A program made the translations under genes and the position numbers. DNA of 64,000 bases from Corynebacterium timonense (GTDB taxonomy: Bacteria > Actinomycetota > Actinomycetes > Mycobacteriales > Mycobacteriaceae): contig NZ_LT629765.1 of the NCBI RefSeq assembly GCF_900105305.1, forward strand, positions 1-64,000, written 5' to 3'. Shown here in pieces: positions 30,374 to 41,100 of the stretch; position 1 is the first letter of the stretch, and each line of letters opens with the position of its first letter. The notes beneath the pieces were generated by a model. It saw only the letters and a program-made list of their open reading frames with translations. It was not told where the DNA came from and did no database searches.

Positions 30374-32329
30374 ATGGCAGAGTCCACTGCCTTGCCGTCT
30401 CCGACCCTGCGCGAGCTGACGCTGCGCAGCGTCGCCATCGGCGGGGTGATTACCCTCGTGTTCACCGCCGCGAACGTGTACCTGGGGCTGAAGGTGGGCC
30501 TCACGTTTGCCACCTCCATCCCCGCCGCCGTGATTTCGATGGCGGTGCTGCGTCGCTTCGCCGGGCATAACGTGCGCGAGAACAATATCGTGCAGACGAT
30601 CGCGTCGGCGGCGGGCACCCTGTCGGCGATCATCTTCGTCCTGCCCGGCCTGGTCATGGTGGGCTATTGGTCGGGGTTCCCGTTCTGGGTGACGTCGCTA
30701 GTGTGCGCGATTGGCGGCGTGCTCGGCGTGATGTACTCCATCCCCCTGCGCCGCGCCCTGGTCACGGGCTCGGATCTGCCCTACCCGGAGGGCGTCGCGG
30801 CTGCTGAGGTGCTGCGGGTCGGGGACACGGAAAGCGCCGCCAACTCGCAGGGGCTTCGCGTCATCGTCGCCGGCGGGCTCGCGGCGGCGGGGTACTCGCT
30901 GCTGGCGGCGATGAAAGCCGTGGCCAGCGAAGTAACCGCGTTCTTCCGCGTGGGCTCAGGCGCGACGATGCTGGGCGGTTCGCTCTCCCTGGCGCTGATC
31001 GGGGTGGGCCACCTGGTGGGTCTGACGGTGGGGATCGCCATGCTCGTCGGCGTGTTCCTCTCCTTCATCGTGTTGCTGCCGCTGCGCACGGCGGGGGACG
31101 TCGGCGCGGGCGTGGAGCTCGCGGACGTGGTCTCGACGACGTTTTCGTCGGAGATCCGCTTCATCGGCGTCGGCGCCATGGCGGTGGCGGCGCTGTGGAC
31201 GCTGCTGAAAATCGCCCGCCCGGTGGTGGCCGGGGTGGCGGCCTCGCTCGCCTCGTCGCGGGCACGGAAGAAGGGCTCGCTTGTCGACGTCACAGAGCGC
31301 GACATCCCCTTCCCCATCGTCGCCGGCGTGATCGTCGCGTCGCTGCTTCCGATCGGCCTTCTGCTGTGGGACTTCCTCCGCGGCACGGACATTCAGGGGC
31401 AGGCGGGCCGACTTGTCGCGGTGTCGGTGGTCTTCATCCTCGTCGTCGGCCTCGTCATCGCGTCGGTGTGCGGCTACATGGCGGGGCTGATCGGGGCGTC
31501 GAACTCGCCGATCTCGTCCGTGGGCATCATCGCGGTCTTGGCAAGCTCCTTGCTCATCGCGGCGGTGACGGCCGGTAGTGGCGCGAATCCTGCCTCGCTC
31601 ATCGCGTACACCTTATTTAGTGCCGCCATCGTGTTCGGTATTGCCACGATCTCGAACGATAACCTGCAGGACCTCAAGACGGGCCAGCTGGTGGGCGCGA
31701 CGCCGTGGAAGCAGCAGGTGGCGCTCATCATCGGCGTGGCCTTCGGCTCGGTGGTGATCCCGCCGATCCTCCAGCTCATGCTCACGGCCTTCGGCTTCCA
31801 GGGGATGGAGGGCGCAGGCCCGGACGCGCTGGCGGCGCCGCAGGCGGCGCTGATGTCCTCGGTGGCCAGCGGGATTTTCTCCAATTCGTTGAACTGGAAC
31901 CTGATCTTTGTGGGGGCGGGCATCGGCGCGGTGGTCATCGCCGTTGACGAGGTGCTCACCCGCACGACGGACACGTACTCCCTGCCGCCGCTGGCAGTCG
32001 GGATGGGCATGTACCTGCCCGTGGCCCTGACGGTGATTATTCCCCTCGGCGGCTTCGTCGGCTGGTGGTACAACCGGTGGGCCGCGCGCCGGGAGGACCC
32101 GGAGCGGGCGCAGCGCATGGGCACGTTGGCCGCCACGGGGCTCATCGTGGGCGAGTCACTGTTCGGCGTGCTCAACGCGGGCATCATCGCGGCGACCGGC
32201 GGGGAGAATCCGCTGGGTATCTTCGGCGGCGGGGCGTGGGCAAACGTGCTCGGCGTGGTCGTGTTCGCCGCGCTGATCGCGGCGACGTACCGCTTTACGG
32301 CGCGGCGCGCCGTGGGCGGGGAGCGCTGA
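30374..32329 (+). CDS. OPT family oligopeptide transporter
   Basis: The product has 651 residues from ATG 30374, preceded by AAAGG. About 14-16 hydrophobic helices include GGVITLVFTAANVYLGLKVG and FATSIPAAVISMAVLRRF at the N-terminus. NIVQTIASAAGTLSAIIFVL and GSDLPYPEGVAAAEVLR follow, the last being the typical OPT signature (PEG-AAAEVL). OPT transporters move small peptides or metal chelates with protons. The divergent dipeptidase suggests peptide uptake. The 3' end runs directly into the first CIRCE operator of groEL. Confidence 0.9.
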   Translation: MAESTALPSPTLRELTLRSVAIGGVITLVFTAANVYLGLKVGLTFATSIPAAVISMAVLRRFAGHNVRENNIVQTIASAAGTLSAIIFVLPGLVMVGYWSGFPFWVTSLVCAIGGVLGVMYSIPLRRALVTGSDLPYPEGVAAAEVLRVGDTESAANSQGLRVIVAGGLAAAGYSLLAAMKAVASEVTAFFRVGSGATMLGGSLSLALIGVGHLVGLTVGIAMLVGVFLSFIVLLPLRTAGDVGAGVELADVVSTTFSSEIRFIGVGAMAVAALWTLLKIARPVVAGVAASLASSRARKKGSLVDVTERDIPFPIVAGVIVASLLPIGLLLWDFLRGTDIQGQAGRLVAVSVVFILVVGLVIASVCGYMAGLIGASNSPISSVGIIAVLASSLLIAAVTAGSGANPASLIAYTLFSAAIVFGIATISNDNLQDLKTGQLVGATPWKQQVALIIGVAFGSVVIPPILQLMLTAFGFQGMEGAGPDALAAPQAALMSSVASGIFSNSLNWNLIFVGAGIGAVVIAVDEVLTRTTDTYSLPPLAVGMGMYLPVALTVIIPLGGFVGWWYNRWAARREDPERAQRMGTLAATGLIVGESLFGVLNAGIIAATGGENPLGIFGGGAWANVLGVVVFAALIAATYRFTARRAVGGER

Positions 32330-32334
32330 GCGCC

Positions 32335-32361
32335 GTTGCACTCGCGGCGGGGGAGTGCTAA
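32335..32361 (+). promoter_or_regulatory. CIRCE operator 1 upstream of groEL
   Basis: GTTGCACTC, a 9-nt spacer and GAGTGCTAA. The right arm is the perfect CIRCE half-site and the left arm deviates at two positions from TTAGCACTC. CIRCE is the binding site of the heat-shock repressor HrcA. Confidence 0.85.
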
Positions 32362-32380
32362 AAATGGGTCCTAGCACTTG

Positions 32381-32407
32381 CTGGCACTCGCTGCCCGAGA
32401 GTGCTAA
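32381..32407 (+). promoter_or_regulatory. CIRCE operator 2 upstream of groEL
   Basis: CTGGCACTC, a 9-nt spacer and GAGTGCTAA. The right arm is perfect and the left arm has two deviations. It lies 46 bp after operator 1 and about 168 bp before the groEL start, so the mRNA has a leader of well over 100 nt. Confidence 0.88.
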
Positions 32408-32557
32408 AACCTGAATACTGTAAGCGGGTGAGGCTGACGCCACTCATCAGCCGTGCCGTCGCGGGCGCCTGCTTAGCCGCTGACGGTCGCCCCTTGTGGG
32501 CCGCAAGGCTTAGGGGCGATGGAGTGTCGTCGCTCAACGAGAACTCTCACTAGCTAA

Positions 32558-34213
<1,656 letters not shown>

Positions 34214-34235
34214 GACGCGCCGCGTAGCGACGTTG

Positions 34236-34275
34236 AAAAAGGGGCGCCCCTCCACACGGGGGCGCCCCGTTTTTC
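34236..34275 (+). terminator. Bidirectional-looking terminator after groEL
   Basis: A-run, then GGGGCGCCCC, a 7-nt loop, and GGGGGCGCCCC followed by a T-run. The A-run and T-run flanks allow it to serve both groEL and the convergent lipase-like gene. Confidence 0.88.
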
Positions 34276-34286
34276 TTGTGCGCGGG

Positions 34287-35327
34287 CTACAGCCCGGCGA
34301 GCCACTCCTTTTGCACGTCGTAGCTCAGCGGCACGGTGTCGCTGTGGGTGGCGTCCGGGATCTCCCGGTACACCGCGGTGACCCCCTTCGACTCCCAGAC
34401 CTTGAGCACCGATTTCAGCGACTCGCGGTTGATGGTCACGTCGCTGTCACCGGCGACGACGAAGATGGGCCCCTGCGGGTGCATGAGCTCGAGGCGCTGC
34501 TCGTCGAGGAGGTCCTGCATGGGCTTCGTGTTCGCCTTGGAGATGAACAGCTCGCCGCCGGAGGTGTCCGCGACCTCGTCGCGCAGCTCGGGCAGCGTGA
34601 GCTTCTCGGCCTTTTCTACGAGCTCGGCGCCGCGCTCGCTGAGGAAGTCGTCGGCGCGGACGGTGTCGAAGGCGTTGAGAGCGCCGGCGATGACGATGGG
34701 GAAGAAGCGCACGGCGGTGCCCTTGAGCATCCGGGCGACGTCGACGGGCCGCACGCCCATGATGCGTAGGTTCTTGTTCACCAGCTCCGTGTCGCCGGGA
34801 GCGATGGCGATGGTGGCCGCGAGGCCGCCGGTGGGGGAGTCCGCGGCGGCGAGGGCCGCGTAGCCGCCCTGGCTGAAGCCCACGTTGAGCCAGCTCTCGC
34901 CCGCCCCGAACTTCTCCCGGGCCTCCTCAACGAGGCGGTTGATGGAGTGCGACAGTGAGGCGCGGTGCATGTAGGTCGCGCCGACCTCGTCGACGCCGAG
35001 GCCCTCGTAGTCGGGTTGGGTGACCACGTAGCCCTCGTCCACCCAGCGCTGCAGGTACGCGGTCCACGGGGTGATGTAGCGCTCGATGCGGTCGCCCGCG
35101 ACGTGGCGCGAGGGCGCACTGTTGGTGGAGATACCGGTCGTGCCGTGGGCCCAGCTGAAGATCGCCCCGTCCGGGCGGCGGGTGGCGGGGACGGTCACCA
35201 GGCCCGTCATGGGCACCGGCCCGCGCGCGCCCTCGGCGATGTAGCGGACGTGGTAGGTCTCGGCGCCGCGGGGGGCGGCCGGGGTGTCCTCGGCCGCGAC
35301 CGGGGTCCATTCGCTGCGTGCGGTCAT
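34287..35327 (-). CDS. Alpha/beta hydrolase, secretory-lipase-like
   Basis: The product has 346 residues. The fold markers are SWAHGTTGI (oxyanion region), VTQPDYEGLGV, the nucleophile elbow GFSQGGYAAL and a late DATHSD with the catalytic His. VVAGDSDVTI supplies the likely acid. The pattern fits the secretory lipase (LIP) family, yet no signal peptide is visible at this start, so it appears cytoplasmic. The substrate is unknown; esters or acylated lipids are likely. It is convergent with groEL and separated by a shared terminator. Confidence 0.75.
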   Translation of the reverse strand: MTARSEWTPVAAEDTPAAPRGAETYHVRYIAEGARGPVPMTGLVTVPATRRPDGAIFSWAHGTTGISTNSAPSRHVAGDRIERYITPWTAYLQRWVDEGYVVTQPDYEGLGVDEVGATYMHRASLSHSINRLVEEAREKFGAGESWLNVGFSQGGYAALAAADSPTGGLAATIAIAPGDTELVNKNLRIMGVRPVDVARMLKGTAVRFFPIVIAGALNAFDTVRADDFLSERGAELVEKAEKLTLPELRDEVADTSGGELFISKANTKPMQDLLDEQRLELMHPQGPIFVVAGDSDVTINRESLKSVLKVWESKGVTAVYREIPDATHSDTVPLSYDVQKEWLAGL

Positions 35328-35674
35328 AGCTCTCCTTCAACGTTGACACGCGCGCCGCGGCGCGCGGAAGTGATGTGCGTGCCACCTAATGTAAGCAGAG
35401 AGCACGCGGCCCTCGCGGCGGGGTCAGTCCCCGCGGGGGACGCCTACCCCCGGAATAGGGCAAGAAGTGCGGGCGGCAGCGCCGCTGGGCAGGCGCCTTA
35501 CATCGTCCGCCATGGTGGCGGCGTTACGCGTCGCGCGGCGGTTTACGGGGAGTTCACCGCAGGTGTGAAAATAATCGCTGGTAACACGAATTTTCATGAA
35601 TAAATGAACGCCACAAAAACACGGTCCGATAACGTTCTCGTCTCAACGCCTTCAAAAAACCCGTGAAGAACGTA
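35328..35674. other. Intergenic region between lipase-like gene and porin operon
   Basis: No coding region is supported. The lipase-like gene's promoter must lie at its left edge. From about 35560 it becomes AT-rich and has an inverted repeat TGAAAAT / ATTTTCA with a 17-nt spacer (about 35568-35598), a possible regulator site ahead of the porin promoter. Confidence 0.4.
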
Positions 35675-35703
35675 TTGACACCTTCGAGTGTTGTGGCAAT
35701 ATA
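35675..35703 (+). promoter_or_regulatory. Sigma-A-type promoter of the porin operon
   Basis: A perfect -35 TTGACA (35675-35680) is followed after 17 bp by an AATATA-like -10 (35698-35703). A leader of about 70 nt then leads to AAGGGG and the first porin start. A full TTGACA is rare in corynebacteria and suggests strong expression, as expected for an abundant porin. Confidence 0.7.
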
Positions 35704-35782
35704 TCCCCTGTGACGCCCGCCGGGTGTCAGACACTGTCAAGGCCAGGCACATACTGGCACCTAACTTTCTAAGGGGAAAAAC

Positions 35783-35983
35783 ATGGACCTCGGTACCATT
35801 GCAACCCAGCTCGGCGACTTCAAGAAGATCGCCGCAGGCTTCGTCGACTTCGCCCAGAACCTCCCGAAGCTGTTCGAGAGGATCGGTGATTGGATCAAGC
35901 CCAACACCCTGGCCTCCGACACCTCCTCCGCACTCTTCGGCATCAACCGCTCGGAAACCCCGCTTCCCAAGCAGGACTCCTAG
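35783..35983 (+). CDS. porH: PorH-type small cell-wall channel protein
   Basis: The product has 66 residues, MDLGTIATQLGDFKKIAAGF followed by VDFAQNLPKLFERIGDW. It is amphipathic-helical with no signal peptide and no cysteine, preceded by AAGGGG at good spacing. PorH of C. glutamicum is similarly short, begins MDL and lies between groEL2 and porA. There PorH and PorA together form the main mycomembrane channel and are O-mycoloylated on serine. The hydrophilic C-terminal 25 residues here are longer than I recall for C. glutamicum. The assignment rests on position, size and helix pattern. Confidence 0.72.
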   Translation: MDLGTIATQLGDFKKIAAGFVDFAQNLPKLFERIGDWIKPNTLASDTSSALFGINRSETPLPKQDS

Positions 35984-36020
35984 GATCTTCCGTCTTCCCC
36001 CATCCTGAAAGGAAATGAAC

Positions 36021-36221
36021 ATGTCTTCCCTCTCTTCGAACAACGACGCCGCACCGAAGGATGCCGAGAACATCGCAAACTTCGACAAGGCAATCCAAGA
36101 CTGGACCGCTCTGTCGTCGGGCGACACGATCACCGGCGAGTTTTTCAACTTCGTCAAGTCCCTCGCTAACCTCGCGGGCAACCTCGGCGACGTCCTCTCC
36201 GTGGTGAACAAGTACCTCTAA
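36021..36221 (+). CDS. porA: PorA-type small cell-wall channel protein
   Basis: The product has 66 residues from ATG 36021, 7 nt after GAAAGGA; an ATG two codons earlier is too close to that site. A Ser/Asn-rich N-terminus leads to an amphipathic helix, FFNFVKSLANLAGNLGDVLS. It has no signal peptide. It is the second gene after the PorH-like one, spaced 37 bp, and followed by a terminator, which matches the porH-porA pair that jointly forms the outer-layer pore. The serines near the start are candidate mycoloylation sites by analogy. It is longer than the 45-residue PorA of C. glutamicum, so it could equally be a second PorH-like protein. Confidence 0.62.
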   Translation: MSSLSSNNDAAPKDAENIANFDKAIQDWTALSSGDTITGEFFNFVKSLANLAGNLGDVLSVVNKYL

Positions 36222-36252
36222 GTACCGCGCGGGCCGACGCCTGCACACCCCG

Positions 36253-36280
36253 AAACCCTGCCCTGAGGGCGGGGTTTTTT
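36253..36280 (+). terminator. Terminator after the porin pair
   Basis: AAACCCTGCCC / TGA / GGGCGGGGTTT (one G-T pair) is followed by a T-run. Confidence 0.85.
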
Positions 36281-36364
36281 CGTGCCCCGCCCCTGCACGT
36301 ACGCCCGCCGGGCGATGGGTTCTTCGCCGCGCGATGGTGAGACAACCCCGGTACGATGACGCCT

Positions 36365-37264
36365 ATGGCTGACCACACTGACGACGATATGCCGATGCTG
36401 GACCTCGCGGAGATCGAGGGTTACTGGGTGGACGACTCGGACGAGGACGACCCGGTCCTCCTCCAGCCGGACGGGACCCCGATTGAGACGTGGCGGGAGA
36501 ACTACCCCTACGACGAGCGTTTGAAGCGCGACGAGTACGAGAAGATCAAGCGCGCCCTGCAGATTGAGCTGCTGAAGTGGCAGAACTGGACCAAGGACAC
36601 GGGCCAGCGCCACATTATTATTTTCGAAGGCCGCGACGCCGCCGGGAAGGGCGGCACCATCAAGCGCTTCAATGAGCACCTCAATCCGCGTGGGGCGCGG
36701 ACGGTGGCGCTGGAAAAGCCGTCGCCACGCGAAAGCACCTCCTGGTACTTCCAGCGCTACATCGAGCACTTCCCGGCGGGGGGAGAGATCGTCTTCTTCG
36801 ACCGCTCCTGGTACAACCGCTCCGGCGTGGAGCGCGTGATGGGCTTTTGCACCGAATCGCAGCACGCGGAGTTTTTGCGCGAGGTGCCCATGCTGGAGAA
36901 CATGATCCTCGGCTCCGGCATCTCGTTGACCAAGTTCTGGTTCTCGGTGACCCAGAAGGAGCAGCGCACGCGCTTTGCTATCCGCCAGGTCGACCCGGTG
37001 CGCCAGTGGAAGCTTTCCCCGATGGATCTAGCCTCCCTGGACAAGTGGGACGACTACACCCGCGCCAAGGAGGAGCAGTTCCGCTACACGGATACTGACG
37101 AATCGCCCTGGATCACCATCAAGTCCAACGACAAAAAGCGCGCCCGCATCAACGCGATGCGCTACATCTTGAGCAAGTTCGAGTACACGAACAAGGACCA
37201 CGATGTTGTCGGTGAGCCCGACCCGCTGATCGTCAAGCGCGGGCGCGACCAGATCGGCGACTAA
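36365..37264 (+). CDS. ppk2: Polyphosphate kinase 2
   Basis: The product has 299 residues from ATG 36365; an ATG three codons earlier is possible. Walker A is IIFEGRDAAGKGGTIKRF and the Walker B/lid region is GEIVFFDRSWYNRSGVERVM, both diagnostic of the PPK2 family. KFWFSVTQKEQRTRFAIR follows. The single-domain length fits PPK2 class I. The enzyme transfers phosphate between polyphosphate and nucleotides. TACGAT ends 7 nt before the ATG, suggesting a leaderless mRNA. The stop codon touches the next gene's ATG. Confidence 0.93.
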   Translation: MADHTDDDMPMLDLAEIEGYWVDDSDEDDPVLLQPDGTPIETWRENYPYDERLKRDEYEKIKRALQIELLKWQNWTKDTGQRHIIIFEGRDAAGKGGTIKRFNEHLNPRGARTVALEKPSPRESTSWYFQRYIEHFPAGGEIVFFDRSWYNRSGVERVMGFCTESQHAEFLREVPMLENMILGSGISLTKFWFSVTQKEQRTRFAIRQVDPVRQWKLSPMDLASLDKWDDYTRAKEEQFRYTDTDESPWITIKSNDKKRARINAMRYILSKFEYTNKDHDVVGEPDPLIVKRGRDQIGD

Positions 37265-37987
37265 ATGCTGGTCTCCGTCGAGCAGCGCGGCGCTCTCGCC
37301 GTTCTCACCCTCACCCGGCACGAAAAGCGCAACGCCATCAGCGTGAGCCTCGCGGCGGAGCTGGTCCGCGCGCTGCGGGCGCTTGGCCCCGACACCCGCG
37401 CCGTGCTGCTCACCGGCGCCGGCACCTGCTTCAGCGCCGGCGCCGACCTCAGCGAGAAGACACTCGGCGGCGGCTTCTTTGAGGCCTTCGACGAGCTCGT
37501 CACCACCTTGCGCGCCCTGTCCGTGCCCGTCGTCGCCTACGTCAACGGCCCCGCCATCGGCGCGGGCATGATGCTCACCATGGCGTGCGACCTGCGCGTC
37601 GTCTCCAGTGCGGCGTCGTTCCGCATCCCGGTCGGCGACATGGCCATCGGGGTCAACGAGTGGGTGGTCACCAGCCTCGCGGACCTCGTCGGTGGGTCGC
37701 GGGCCCGCGTGATGCTGTATACCGGCGGGGCGCTCGACGCTGCGGCGGCCGCGGACTGCGGCTACGGCATCCCCGGCGAGAGCATCGACGACGCCGTGCG
37801 CCTCGCCGAGACCGTAGCGGCGAAGGCGCCGCTGACGCAGCGCAACATCAAGATGCGCTTCGCCCCCGACCTGCACACACCCGAGGAGCTCGACGCCGCC
37901 ACCGAGGCGCCGTTTCGTTCCTCCGACATCGTCGAGTCGGGGCGGGCGCGGGCGGAGAAGCGTCAGCCGCGGTTCACGGGGGCGTAG
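37265..37987 (+). CDS. Enoyl-CoA hydratase/isomerase family protein
   Basis: The product has 240 residues with the crotonase fold: LTLTRHEKRNAISVSLAAEL, then TGAGTCFSAGADLSE, then VNGPAIGAGMMLTMACDLRV. The oxyanion-hole residues (AGADL and GAG) are present. The second catalytic glutamate region reads IPVGDMAIGVNEWV, where hydratases usually have an E in this helix. The reaction could be hydration, isomerisation or another crotonase chemistry. The ATG directly follows the ppk2 stop, so the two are co-transcribed; a functional link is not evident. Confidence 0.85.
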   Translation: MLVSVEQRGALAVLTLTRHEKRNAISVSLAAELVRALRALGPDTRAVLLTGAGTCFSAGADLSEKTLGGGFFEAFDELVTTLRALSVPVVAYVNGPAIGAGMMLTMACDLRVVSSAASFRIPVGDMAIGVNEWVVTSLADLVGGSRARVMLYTGGALDAAAAADCGYGIPGESIDDAVRLAETVAAKAPLTQRNIKMRFAPDLHTPEELDAATEAPFRSSDIVESGRARAEKRQPRFTGA

Positions 37988-38138
37988 AGTTTTGTAGCAC
38001 GACCTATTGCCAAATGCTGGCCTGTGTGAAAGGATACGTAAAGCCTGTACGCTCGTCTCATAGAGTCCGGGGGAAACCGGCAGCATTCAAACAGCGTACT
38101 CCACGATTTCCCTTACTGAGAGGTCCTCCGGGTCGGCC

Positions 38139-41100
38139 ATGGTTGTACAAGCCCAGAAAGGCGCACTCACGCGTGCGCGTAAGCTGTCGGCTCTCGCCGC
38201 GGCCTTTATTGTCGCATTGGCGGTGGTCGCGCTGCCCATCCCCCCGCCGCGTGCCCAGGCGCAGACGTCGGTACCGAACGCGACGAACTGGAACTTCGGC
38301 GACTGCTCCTTCCGTCAGGCGGACCTGGCACGCGACTACGCGAACAACACGTGCTGGATCAGCTTTACGGCCTCCGAGCTGAGCGAGGACAGCAAGCGCG
38401 TCACCAAAACCATCGGGCCGTACACGCTGTCGATGCAGGTGTACCAAACCAATACAGACGACGCGGACGGCAACTTCGGCACCTCGGGAGCCCGGATGAA
38501 CTCGGACTCCGCGTTCGGCGACACGACGCCGGGCCAGCGCGTCTTCGCCCCCTACGCCGGGGACCCGAAAACGCCCATCGTGCGCAAACAGCAAACGGAC
38601 TACATCGAAGTTGACATCAGCAACATCAGCCTGACCCGTGGCGGGGTGCCGCAGGACTTTCGCGTGATTCTTGCGGACGCGGAGGGCACCCGACGCAACG
38701 GGACCGTCGGCGAGATGATTTCCGTGGTGGCCACAGGGGGAGCAACGGCCCCTACATGCGCATCACCCCGAACGGGTACCAGGAGGCGTGCTCCTCCAGA
38801 AATCCCCACAGCGACACGATGTTCGGGCCGGGCAATTTTAGAAGCGCCATCCAATGGTATTACGCCACCAGTAACTTCCGGGATTTCGTGTGCCGCATCC
38901 CGGGCGCGATCGTGGGCGACCCGCCGGCGCGCCCCGGTACCTGGGTGTACGAGCGGCTCAACCCCACAGGCCTCCGCATCGCCTTGGCCGGTAGCCGCGG
39001 AGAGCCGCAGGCCTTCGCCATGGGCATCAACTTGTCCCGCGCTTCTGTCCCGTCCGCGCCGGTGTCGGTGGACTCGCAGGTCTTTGAGCAGCGTCAGACC
39101 GGGCAGGTCACAGCGTTTCGGCCCAGCGACTTCCAGGTGTTCGCCAGGCAAGGAGGAACCGACACGCGCATCGACGCCGCGCCCGGCACGACCGGCGCCT
39201 ACATCCGCGGCCGCAACGCCGACGGCAGTTACGCGGGGTCTGTGGTCTACCGGTCGACAGCCACCGGCCCCCAGGCGGGCCTGGCAACGCGGCGCTATGA
39301 ACCCACGTGGACATGCACGCTTGCCGACGCCAACTCGACCGCCCTCACCCGCACCTTCACCGCTGGAACCGAGCCGGGCGATATGCCGGTCAAGGTAAAC
39401 AACAGTGCTAACGGGACGAGCAGCGAGGTCGTGGTCACCGACCCGTCCGGACGCGTCCCCTCGTGCACGGTGCAGTGGAAAACCCGATTCCAGCCGTCCA
39501 CCCTGAACCTGCGGAAAACGGTCACGGGCAACGCGGAAAACTTCAACGAGCTCCAGCGCCGCACCTTCACGCTGTCCTACGCGTGCGCCGACCTGGCCGT
39601 GAGCGGCGTTGCCGTGACCCAGGCTTACCCGGGCATTGCACTGACCGGCTCCGTTCAGGTCGAGCGGGGCACGACGAGGACGGTGATCACCCTGCCGAAG
39701 GGCGCGAACTGCACCGTGCGGGAGGACACCGCGTCGGCGCGGCCGCCGGCGGGGACGACACTCGACGTGCAGTGGAACCAACCGCCGACGGCGCCGGCGG
39801 AGGCGCCGAACGGCGGCAGCGCGACCCACCAGGTGCAGCTCCAAGACACCAACACGGCGCACGCCTACAACCAATACACCTACGGCACTGGCACGCTGGT
39901 GCTGAGCAAGGAGATCCTGGGCCAGCCCGTCGAGGACGGCTTCCAGCTCAGCTCCTACAGTTTTGAGATCATCTGCGCGGCCACCAACGCCGCGCCCTGG
40001 CGCGCCACCATCTCGATGACACGTTCCGGATCGCGCGTGTCAGGCAGCACAGAGGTGAGCGGCATCCCCGTCGGGCAAGATTGCACCGTCCGTCCGCTGA
40101 CGGACCTTGAGGGCGCCCAGCGCACCCAGATCGCATTCGCGGGGCGCGAGGTTACTGTCGACGGCGCACCTGTCCCCGTCGACCCGAGTGCTAACTACTC
40201 GTACCATTTCACCCTGCCGGTCAGGGAGGCGTCGAGAAGCGAAATGCACTTCCGCACGCGCTACCAGTACGTCGTCCGCGACGTGTCCGTGACCAAAGTG
40301 ATTGATGGGCCGGCCTCAGGTAGCGGCGACCTGGCCGGGAAGACGTACGCGGTGCACTACCGTTGCGAAGCGCCGACCGGCAGGATCGTCGAGGGGACGG
40401 TGCACGTCGGCGGGGAGAGCGCCGACGCGGTGATCCAAGAAGTGCCGGTGGGATCGCAGTGCGCGATGTGGGAAGACAACCCCGGCGACACCCAGAACAC
40501 AGTGTTTGCGGGCGCGCAGCTGCGCGCCACCGACGCGAACGACGTGTTGACCGTCGTCGACAACGCCGACGGGCGCACGACTCCCGTGCTCACCGTGTGG
40601 CCGAGCCAGCAGGGCGAGCGCAACCTTGTCACCGTCGTGAACACCTACGACTACAAGCTCGGCACCGTCGCGGTGGCCAAGGTTGTTCGCAACAGCGCGA
40701 GCACACCCGCCCCCAATTCCTACACCATCAGGTTCAACTGCGGCGTGCGCAACATCGGTTCCCAGGTCGTTGTGCTGGAAGGCTCCGCGCAGGTGAGCGC
40801 GGGCGGACGGGTCGTTCTCTCCGCCTCGACCCCGGCGGCCAACGACCAATCCGGGGCGATGGGCGTGCCCTACGGCAACACCTGCACCTTCACCGAGGAC
40901 CCGCCGCAGTACGGCGCCGCGCTGGTGATGTCGACCGACGTGGCCGAAAAGAATCTCACCGTTGCCGCCCCCGAGTCAACGGTGACGGTGACCAACGTGT
41001 TCACCCCGGCTGGCGAAGGGCTCACCGTGGTGCAAAGCCTCGGCGGCGTGGGCGCCCTCATCCCGGAAAACGGCATGTCCTACCGCCTGACGTGCCGGGC

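Noticed and set aside
36365..37264. Thymidylate kinase-like gene
   Set aside because: The Walker A region is similar, but the GKGGTIKRF and SWYNRSGVERVM blocks are specific to PPK2.
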